This document shows, in pieces, positions 9,082-15,428 of a stretch of DNA of 32,279 bases; position 1 is the stretch's first letter, and each line of letters opens with the position of its first letter. The stretch is from the NCBI GenBank assembly GCA_018396815.1, contig JAGTQY010000008.1, forward strand, positions 1 to 32,279. The letters run 5' to 3'. Under the pieces are notes generated by a model that saw only the letters and a list, made by a program, of their open reading frames with translations, was not told where the DNA came from and ran no database searches. The translations under genes and the position numbers were made by a program. The stretch is from Candidatus Bathyarchaeota archaeon (lineage in GTDB: Archaea; Thermoproteota; Bathyarchaeia; 40CM-2-53-6; DTDX01).

Positions 9082-9610
9082 GTTTACGCATATATTTTAA
9101 CTCGATTAAAAAATCTTTAAAATTTTTTAATTCATTTTCAGTTGTTTCCCAAAACTCTTCAAGGTTAATATTTAATTTTTCTTCATAAAGTAAAGCTTGA
9201 AAAACCATTTCTAGCTTATCTAACTCTTTAATTATTTTTGCTTCTTTAGAAGAAGCATTTTTATATTCTAACCATAAACTATAATATTTACGTTTTAAAC
9301 TTGAAGGTAAATGAGATAGAATTTTTTTTACAGCTTTTTTTTCAAGCTCTCTTAAATTCATTTTCCTACTTTTTTCTTCAGGTGTTAAATCTCCTAAAAT
9401 AGCTTCTTCTAAATCGTGAATAACCGCCAACCTAAACATTTTTTCAATATTTAAATTTTTTAAATCACTTATTAACATTGATAAAACAATTAATCCATAC
9501 ACGTGTTCAGCAACAGATTCAGGGTTTTTCACTCCAGCCTTAATCCATCCACTTCGTTTAATATCTTTAAGTTTTACAGCATACCTTAAAAATTTTATAT
9601 ACTTCTTCAT
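9068..9610 (-). CDS. HD-domain hydrolase (YfbR/HDDC2-like)
   Basis: This 180-residue HD-superfamily protein resembles the YfbR/HDDC2 5'-deoxynucleotidase group. The first metal His is in VAEHVYG, the HD pair is in AVIHDLEEAILGD followed by LTPEEK, and a late ELDKLEMVFQAL helix supplies the last Asp. Members remove phosphate from deoxynucleoside monophosphates, but the substrate here is inferred. It is the last gene of a minus-strand run pyrI-orf94-HD with 12 and 14 bp gaps, which fits a nucleotide-metabolism role. The 3' end overlaps that of nusA by 14 bp. Confidence 0.85.
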   Translation of the reverse strand: MKKYIKFLRYAVKLKDIKRSGWIKAGVKNPESVAEHVYGLIVLSMLISDLKNLNIEKMFRLAVIHDLEEAILGDLTPEEKSRKMNLRELEKKAVKKILSHLPSSLKRKYYSLWLEYKNASSKEAKIIKELDKLEMVFQALLYEEKLNINLEEFWETTENELKNFKDFLIELKYMRKLKQS

Positions 9611-9622
9611 TTATGGACTCTC

Positions 9623-9907
9623 TTAGCTAAGTTTTAAAACAAGATTCTTAATTAATTCAGTTTTTTCCTTTAAAGTTTTATAGCTTAAAGGAAAAACTAT
9701 AAGTGGATAATTTTTCTTCATTAAAAAATTTAAAGATGATTTAACCCAAAAATAAACTTTATCACTCATTAAAATTAAATTTGTTTTTTGAAAAACTTTT
9801 TTTATAACAGCTTCAGCTTCAAACTTATTTTTTACAGTTATGTACTTATTTTTAATCTCTTTAAGGTACATAGCAGTTTCTTCATCAACTATTACAAAAA
9901 ATTTCAT
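9623..9907 (-). CDS. Small Rossmann-like protein, possibly ATP synthase subunit F-like
   Basis: This is a 94-residue protein that I cannot name with certainty. It begins with a hydrophobic strand and VDEE (MKFFVIVDEE), then alternates helices and strands (NLILMSDKV, YPLIVFPLS). That resembles the compact alpha/beta fold of V/A-type ATP synthase subunit F. The glycine-rich segment usual after the first strand of subunit F is absent, and no other ATPase genes are nearby. It lies between pyrI and the HD hydrolase with gaps of 14 and 12 bp, so it is probably co-transcribed with them. Confidence 0.45.
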   Translation of the reverse strand: MKFFVIVDEETAMYLKEIKNKYITVKNKFEAEAVIKKVFQKTNLILMSDKVYFWVKSSLNFLMKKNYPLIVFPLSYKTLKEKTELIKNLVLKLS

Positions 9908-9921
9908 TTTTAAAATCCTTT

Positions 9922-10386
9922 TTAAAACTGTTTAAGAATATCTTCTTTTTCCATTATTCTATTGCAGTAATGACAACGCAACCTTAAGGGGTTAACGCTT
10001 TCAACAGTGAATAATGGTTCTATAGGTTCTCTAGCATTAGAAATGCATGAAGGATTACTGCATTTAACAATATCTTTAATTTCTTTAGGAAGTTTTACCT
10101 TCTTTTTTTCATAAACTTCATAATCCCTAATAATGTTTATTGTGGCTTCAGGCGCTATTAAAGCTATTTTATCAACTTCCTCAGGTTTAAGCTCTCTATT
10201 ATCCACTTTAACTATATCTTTTTTACCATATTTTTTACTGGGAACATTCATCGCTATACTTACTATATGAGAATCTTTACCTGTTATCTTCAATATTTTT
10301 AATACATCAAAAGCGTGACCTGCTGTTATATGGTCAATAACTGTTCCTTGTTGAATTTTTCTAATATAAAGCTCTTTCTTACTCAT
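9922..10386 (-). CDS. pyrI: Aspartate carbamoyltransferase regulatory chain
   Basis: This is the regulatory subunit that binds nucleotide effectors and attaches to PyrB in pyrimidine synthesis. The N-terminal allosteric domain shows [17 protein letters not shown], then [12 protein letters not shown]. The C-terminal zinc domain shows the four-cysteine pattern CSNPSC...CHYC. Its length, 154 residues, is normal. It is divergent from pyrB, separated by 98 bp holding promoters for both, whereas many archaea keep the two as one operon. A TATA-like ATTATAAAG lies on its upstream side. Confidence 0.97.
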   Translation of the reverse strand: MSKKELYIRKIQQGTVIDHITAGHAFDVLKILKITGKDSHIVSIAMNVPSKKYGKKDIVKVDNRELKPEEVDKIALIAPEATINIIRDYEVYEKKKVKLPKEIKDIVKCSNPSCISNAREPIEPLFTVESVNPLRLRCHYCNRIMEKEDILKQF

Positions 10387-10444
10387 TTCAGCATCCCAAA
10401 TAGAATTTCCATAAATCTCTTTATAATATTTTGTTAACTTAAAA

Positions 10445-10480
10445 TTTTTATACTTTCCTTAATAATTAAGTTAAAGGGTG
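10445..10480 (+). promoter_or_regulatory. pyrB promoter and Shine-Dalgarno
   Basis: The TATA-like TTTTTATACT (10445-10454) and the Shine-Dalgarno AAAGGGTGA (10472-10480) precede the pyrB ATG at 10485. This lies in the 98-bp divergent spacer shared with pyrI, so effector-linked control of both directions from here is possible. No operator symmetry was obvious. Confidence 0.5.
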
Positions 10481-10484
10481 AAAC

Positions 10485-11405
10485 ATGAGATTTCTTGGTA
10501 GAAACGTTATTTCAATAAAAGACTTCACTCGAGAAGATATAGAGTATATTCTTTCTATAGCGGATTCTATGGAGCCAATAGCTAGAAAAGGCTCTGATTT
10601 ACTTAAAGGAAAAATTATGGCTGCTTTATTTTTTGAACCAAGCACTAGAACTCGATTAAGTTTTGAATCTGCAATGAAAAGACTCGGTGGAGAAGTAATA
10701 GGTTTTTCCGAAGCGAAAGGGACTTCAATTGAAAAAGGTGAAAATTTAGCTGATACGATAAGAGTTGTTGAAAATTATGCTGATTTAATTGTGATTAGGC
10801 ATCCGCTTGAAGGAGCAGCTAGATTAGCAAGTGAATTTTCAAAAGTTCCAATTATAAATGCTGGTTCTGGAGCTGAAGAACATCCAACACAAGCTATGCT
10901 CGATTTATATACTATAAAAAAAGAAAAAGGAACTTTAGATGGTTTAAATATAGCTTTAGTTGGTGATTTAAGGTATGGTCGAACAACGCATTCTTTAGCT
11001 TATGCTTTAGCTTTATATAATGTTAACTTATTTTTAGTTTCTCCTGAACTTTTAAAAATGAGACGAGAAGTAGTTGAGGATATTCAGAAAAAAATACCTG
11101 TAAAAGAATTGAATGATTTAAATGAAGTTTTACCAATTTTAGATGTAATATATGTTACTAGAATCCAAGAAGAAAGATTTGCTGATCCAGCTGAATATGC
11201 AAAAGTAAAAAATTCTTATAGATTAACAGCTAAAGATTTGGATAAAGCTAAAAAAAATGTTATAGTTATGCATCCTCTCCCAAGAATTGATGAAGTAAGC
11301 TTTGATGTAGATAAATTACCATGCGCGAAGTATTTTAAGCAAGTTTGGTATGGGCTTCTTTTACGGATGGCTCTTTTAAGCGCTATTCTTGGAGCAGTAA
11401 AATAG
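10485..11405 (+). CDS. pyrB: Aspartate carbamoyltransferase catalytic chain
   Basis: PyrB joins carbamoyl phosphate and aspartate to form carbamoyl aspartate, the committed step of UMP synthesis. The carbamoyl-phosphate loop EPSTRTRLSFESA lies near residues 50-62, HPTQAMLDLYTI near 135-146, GDLRYGRT near 160, and the aspartate-site segment MHPLPRIDEVS near 262. The 306 residues match the family length. It is transcribed alone. Its 3' end stops 5 bp from the convergent NrdD-like gene. The stop codon is TAG. Confidence 0.98.
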   Translation: MRFLGRNVISIKDFTREDIEYILSIADSMEPIARKGSDLLKGKIMAALFFEPSTRTRLSFESAMKRLGGEVIGFSEAKGTSIEKGENLADTIRVVENYADLIVIRHPLEGAARLASEFSKVPIINAGSGAEEHPTQAMLDLYTIKKEKGTLDGLNIALVGDLRYGRTTHSLAYALALYNVNLFLVSPELLKMRREVVEDIQKKIPVKELNDLNEVLPILDVIYVTRIQEERFADPAEYAKVKNSYRLTAKDLDKAKKNVIVMHPLPRIDEVSFDVDKLPCAKYFKQVWYGLLLRMALLSAILGAVK

Positions 11406-11410
11406 AATTT

Positions 11411-13660
11411 TCAACTTAAAGCATAACAAATTCTATTTTCCAAATCCTTCCTTTTAGCTTCAGCCCAAAGAGTTAAAGGTGTGAACATATTCTCTGTTCT
11501 AGCTATTTGAAGTAAATCACTTGTATCACATTTTAAACATTTATAAAGAATACCTGGAAAAATTCGAGAGCAATTAAAACAATAGGAATAATCACCTGTG
11601 TAAAACATGAATTTAACACCTTTATCTTTAGCGTTTCTACTTAATTTAAGCAAGTTTTCAATATTATTAAACCTTTTAGTTTCAAAATAAATTGGTAAAG
11701 AACTGCTTTCTAAAATATTATGGATTTTAGCTTCAATTTTAATTCTATTTTCTAAAGGTATCTTTAATGACGCTGGTAAAACTGTCCCATCAGTATAATA
11801 AGGTTTTTCAAAAGAACCTTGAATTCTAACTGTTAATTGACCATATTTTTCAGCATCTAATTTAGCTAATCTAGTTGAGGCTTCATCACTTGGTAATTGA
11901 GCAATTAATAAGCGTAAATCAAGTTTTTTAGATAAATTAGCAGCTTCATTAACCATAATTTTTAAAGTATTAATAACAAACTTTAAAGCTTCTTCATCAG
12001 CATTTACTCCTGTGCCAACATGAGTTATTGCAGTTTCATTTAATCCTACAAAACTAATTGTGTACACTTCATTATCTTTAACATAATAAAATGTGTTCCC
12101 TAAAGGTTTAGAAAGTAAAGGTAATAATCCCTTATTTAAAGCTGAATTTAAATAGGTTTTTTTAACTTTTAAAGCTTCAGCAGCTAAATTCATTGTTTTA
12201 ATTAATAACTCTTTAAATTGTTCATCATTACCTTTAGCTTCATAAGCTATTCTAGGTAAATTTATAAAAACAGTTCCCGCATTTCCAGCATTTAAAGTTA
12301 CATCCCAAAAATCACTTGAACTAGTTAATTTAACTCCTTTAGAGGAGTAATTAGCAGCTTCATTATCATTTAAAAATGCGAAATATGGAATAGACGATTC
12401 AACCGCTAATTTATGGCATTTTAAAAGCATTGAATAATTATCTTGAAAATCTTTATCTCTAACTTTAAAAATTAATAATGGGTTTATTAATGGATGATGA
12501 TTTATCAATTCTAATGCAACATCAATTATTAAATCTAAAAGTAAATTTGCTTCTTGAGCATAATCACCATATACACCTTTAATTTCTCCATTTAAAGTTA
12601 CAGCTTCTACATTTTCAAGAAATTTTGGTATAGAAAATTCTAAGCCTAAAGAAAGCCTATTAACAGGTGGATTAAAAATTGTTAAAACATTAAAATCTTC
12701 AAGAAATTGATATAATGCTTCTTTAACTTCTTCTCTAGAAGCATTAACCAAGTATGGTGCTAAAAAAACATTAAACATATCAAAATGCTGCTCTTCACTA
12801 ATTTCTCTTGAAAAAGAATAGAAAACTCTTCTTAAAACCATTAAAGCTTCTCTAAAGTTTTTAGGAGGTTTCGAATTAAAACCTTTCTTTAAAAAGAACC
12901 TAATATCATGCCTAACTTCATTTGGAGCTAAAATCCAATTTGTTAATCCATTTAAGTGAATGTTTCCTGAAAGATGAGCGTCTGCAACTTCTCTAGGTAA
13001 AGCATTTAATAAAACATATTCTTTAATAACTGCTTCTCCTGCTTTTTCTTTAATAAAGTTTACATTAAGTTTTTTTTCGCTAGCAAAATTAAATAATTGA
13101 GTCACATCATAAACAGGCATTCCAAGCCTAGTTAGTTTATGCCTATATTCCTCAAGCTTCTTCTCAATTAATACTGAATTAACAAATTCTCGAATTAAAG
13201 GTGCTGTAAGATATTTTGTTCCAAGCTTAATTAAACGTTCTTCAACTTCAGCAGCTATTTCTTGAGCAAGCTCATATGGAACAGAAGCTTCATTAACTAA
13301 AGAATTAACTATTTTTTCTCGATTAAACTCTTCTATAGAAAATCTTGAGGTTCTAACAAACATTTTACCTTTTTTAACAGCAATATACTCTTCAATATTT
13401 CTTGAAAAATTAACTATCATGCGTCCTAACTCAGTTACATTATACTTTTTTTCCTTCTCATTTAAACTTATTAAACCTGCAGCAATCAAGCTTTTTAAAT
13501 GATAAACAAATTTTCCAGCATCTCTTACAGGATCCAAATTTACAGCAGCCATGATTTCAGTATATGGAAGCGGACCTTTAACATTTAAAAGTTTTAAAAT
13601 CTCCATTCTTATATATGATGAAGCAGCATCAAAAACATCTGAGCTTTTTTGAGCATCCAT
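11411..13660 (-). CDS. NrdD-like protein with N-terminal HTH and ATP-cone, apparently lacking catalytic residues
   Basis: Three parts are visible in 749 residues. Residues about 15-85 form an ArsR-like winged helix. Residues about 95-185 form an ATP-cone nucleotide-binding domain (RFSIEEFNREKIVNSLV...APLIREFVNSVL). The rest resembles anaerobic ribonucleotide reductase NrdD, most clearly in GNAGTVFINLPRIAY. The segment before that block, where active NrdD carries the Cys-Cys thiyl site, reads NYSSKGVKL without cysteine. The C-terminal zinc pairs CFNC...CLKC are kept. The following stretch reads RTENMFTPLTLW and has no RVxGY-type glycyl-radical motif. No NrdG activase is adjacent. I infer a nucleotide-sensing regulator or a divergent enzyme rather than a working reductase. 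Confidence 0.75.
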   Translation of the reverse strand: MDAQKSSDVFDAASSYIRMEILKLLNVKGPLPYTEIMAAVNLDPVRDAGKFVYHLKSLIAAGLISLNEKEKKYNVTELGRMIVNFSRNIEEYIAVKKGKMFVRTSRFSIEEFNREKIVNSLVNEASVPYELAQEIAAEVEERLIKLGTKYLTAPLIREFVNSVLIEKKLEEYRHKLTRLGMPVYDVTQLFNFASEKKLNVNFIKEKAGEAVIKEYVLLNALPREVADAHLSGNIHLNGLTNWILAPNEVRHDIRFFLKKGFNSKPPKNFREALMVLRRVFYSFSREISEEQHFDMFNVFLAPYLVNASREEVKEALYQFLEDFNVLTIFNPPVNRLSLGLEFSIPKFLENVEAVTLNGEIKGVYGDYAQEANLLLDLIIDVALELINHHPLINPLLIFKVRDKDFQDNYSMLLKCHKLAVESSIPYFAFLNDNEAANYSSKGVKLTSSSDFWDVTLNAGNAGTVFINLPRIAYEAKGNDEQFKELLIKTMNLAAEALKVKKTYLNSALNKGLLPLLSKPLGNTFYYVKDNEVYTISFVGLNETAITHVGTGVNADEEALKFVINTLKIMVNEAANLSKKLDLRLLIAQLPSDEASTRLAKLDAEKYGQLTVRIQGSFEKPYYTDGTVLPASLKIPLENRIKIEAKIHNILESSSLPIYFETKRFNNIENLLKLSRNAKDKGVKFMFYTGDYSYCFNCSRIFPGILYKCLKCDTSDLLQIARTENMFTPLTLWAEAKRKDLENRICYALS

Positions 13661-13833
13661 TTTTAAACCTCACTAATCTAGCTTTAAAACCAACGTTTAA
13701 AAAATTAGAGTTACCACGCTTATTAAGTTTAGTTTTATCAAAAATGTAGAGATTTTAATTCTTCTTTAGCAAACATTTTCAGCTTCTCGTAAAATTAAAT
13801 ATTCATTTTTTTGAAATTTGTTAATCTAAAAAC

Positions 13834-13841
13834 ATTTAAAT
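13834..13841 (+). promoter_or_regulatory. TATA box of tRNA-Pro
   Basis: ATTTAAAT is centred about 25 nt before G1 of the tRNA-Pro gene, the distance expected for archaeal TBP-driven initiation. Confidence 0.5.
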
Positions 13842-13862
13842 CAAGAAGTTTGAAATTATTTT

Positions 13863-13976
13863 GGGGCGGTGGTCCAGCTTGGTCTAAGATACCGGCCTCG
13901 GGTCAAGCTGTTTTATGCGAGGGAGCCGGTGATCGCGGGTTCAAAATATACAAGAATGAAAATCCCGCCCGCCCCA
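13863..13976 (+). tRNA. tRNA-Pro(CGG) with two introns
   Basis: The acceptor GGGGCGG pairs with CCGCCCC; the discriminator is A and CCA is not encoded (CTT follows), unlike the other four tRNAs in the window. A 21-nt intron at 13903-13923 sits at 37/38, with a perfect central helix CTCG/CGAG and bulges GGT and GGA. That fixes the loop CTCGGGA and anticodon CGG. A 17-nt intron at 13946-13962 sits in the T-loop at 59/60, with helix TTCA/TGAA. The spliced RNA is 76 nt. The D-stem has a 13-22 C-A mismatch. The gene ends one base before the stop codon of the convergent phosphoesterase gene. Confidence 0.93.
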
Positions 13977-13977
13977 C

Positions 13978-14787
13978 TTAAACTTGAAGATTTATAACTT
14001 CACCTAAAAAAGAGCCATCAAGAAGATAAACTTCAGCATCCATCAAGTTTATACTACCTGACCTTAAGATTGGCCCAATATACTCCTTTTCATTATCTTT
14101 TTTCCAAACTAAATTAACTGGTTGTCCACCTAAAAAAGGATTAAAAGAAGGCATAATTAAGCATTGGGAAAGGTTAATTACTAAATCTTTTTTTAATTTA
14201 TTTTTAAACCTCTTCATTAACGCATTAACAAGATTGTTTTTGTTAAACATGGCTTTAATCCAAACTTGTTTAAAAGATCGAAAACCAAAATGATCTTTAA
14301 ATGCTACAACAGGATGCATATGCCCCATGATTAATCCTTTACATTTAAGCAATTTCAAAGAAAACCATGCATGTCCATGAATTAAACCAATATTTTCTTG
14401 AGCTACAACACCTGAAGAAGAAAGCACCTCTATATTTGATGGAAGTAAAGATTTAATGTTTCCATCGTGATTACCAGGAATCAATTTTATTTTTTCAACT
14501 TTTTTGCTTAATTCCTCAAGAAAAAAAGGGATATCTTGTCTTTCTTCAATTTCAGCTCTAGCTATTGTATGTTTTAAATCTCCTAAAATGATTATAGAAG
14601 AAGGCTTAGAGATTTTAATTAATTTCAACATAATTTTTAACATTTTTGGTGTTTGAGATGGAATATGAATTCCTTGCTTAGCTAAAGCAGCTTCCCAACC
14701 TATATGCAAATCTGAAACAATTAATGTTCTTTCTTTACCTTCTAAAATTAAAGCTGGAAAAGGCGTAAGCAACCTCAATTTAACCAA
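13978..14787 (-). CDS. ICC-like metallophosphoesterase of the Lhr neighbourhood
   Basis: This calcineurin-like phosphoesterase of 269 residues has the ordered metal motifs LIVSDLHIGW (D26, H28), IILGDLKH, LIPGNHDGN, LIHGHAW and LIMGHMHP. It matches the archaeal group (COG1407-like) found beside lhr helicase genes and thought to act in nucleic-acid repair or processing. Its substrate is unknown. It is divergent from the SWIM gene across 62 bp. The final 60 residues (FNPFLGGQPVN) are typical of the family. The 3' end nearly touches tRNA-Pro. Confidence 0.88.
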   Translation of the reverse strand: MVKLRLLTPFPALILEGKERTLIVSDLHIGWEAALAKQGIHIPSQTPKMLKIMLKLIKISKPSSIIILGDLKHTIARAEIEERQDIPFFLEELSKKVEKIKLIPGNHDGNIKSLLPSNIEVLSSSGVVAQENIGLIHGHAWFSLKLLKCKGLIMGHMHPVVAFKDHFGFRSFKQVWIKAMFNKNNLVNALMKRFKNKLKKDLVINLSQCLIMPSFNPFLGGQPVNLVWKKDNEKEYIGPILRSGSINLMDAEVYLLDGSFLGEVINLQV

Positions 14788-14849
14788 TTAAAATAAGTTA
14801 TTAAAGGTTTATTAATATAAAGTGAGCTTAAAGTGAAAAGGAGTTAAAA

Positions 14850-15275
14850 TTGAACAAGGAAAAAAGCGAAATTGAGATTTTAAACGAAGCTTGTAAAGAA
14901 ATAAGTTTAAAAAACAAGCTTACTGATGAGTTAAAAATTAAACTTCAAAAAAAATTTCCTAAAACTTTTAATGAAGCTTTACAACTTGTTTACACTAAAC
15001 GCGTGAAAAAATATGTTTTTAAACCAAGCAATAGAGTTTTATGGATTGTTTTAGGACGAAAAGATGAATACCAAGTTATTCCAGAAGCAAATTTTTGTAG
15101 TTGTAACGATTTTTATTTTAGAGTTATTGGAGGAAAAAAGAAGCTTTGCTATCATTTAATAGCTCAAAAACTAGCTGAAGCTTTAAAAATTTATGAAGAA
15201 AAAGAGTTAACCAATAGTGAATATGAAAAAATGATAGATAAATGGAGAGGAAAAATTAAAAAAGCTGTTTGTTAA
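14850..15275 (+). CDS. SWIM zinc-finger protein
   Basis: This 141-residue protein starts at TTG behind a strong AAAAGGAGTT Shine-Dalgarno. The C-terminal half carries a SWIM-type zinc site, CSCNDF...LCYHLIA (CxC then CxH), a fold linked to DNA or protein binding. The N-terminal half is charged and helical with no motif I recognise. It lies between the phosphoesterase and Lhr, so I infer a part in the same DNA/RNA-handling module. A tiny membrane-protein gene follows 26 bp downstream. Confidence 0.85.
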   Translation: MNKEKSEIEILNEACKEISLKNKLTDELKIKLQKKFPKTFNEALQLVYTKRVKKYVFKPSNRVLWIVLGRKDEYQVIPEANFCSCNDFYFRVIGGKKKLCYHLIAQKLAEALKIYEEKELTNSEYEKMIDKWRGKIKKAVC

Positions 15276-15301
15276 CTATTCAAGAAAAAGAGGTGGAATT
15301 A

Positions 15302-15415
15302 TTGCCTATTGATGAATTTTATGAACTATTAAAAACAACAACTGTAGTTTTAGGTTTCTTAACAATAATTTTGATTTTTATTTATTTAAGTTTAGAGAAA
15401 AGAGTGTTAGAGTAA
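15302..15415 (+). CDS. Small single-pass membrane protein, 37 residues
   Basis: A TTG start at 15302 lies 5 bases after a good Shine-Dalgarno (GAGGTGG, 15290-15296). The 37 residues begin with an acidic segment (PIDEFYELLK), followed by one membrane helix of about 20 residues ending in IYLSLEKR. An in-frame GTG at 15293 would add three residues but sits on top of the ribosome site. I do not recognise the protein. Its support is the ribosome site, the clean membrane helix and its position just after the SWIM gene. It converges on lhr, whose stop lies 13 bases away. Confidence 0.55.
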   Translation: MPIDEFYELLKTTTVVLGFLTIILIFIYLSLEKRVLE

Positions 15416-15428
15416 AAATTACTGTTTT

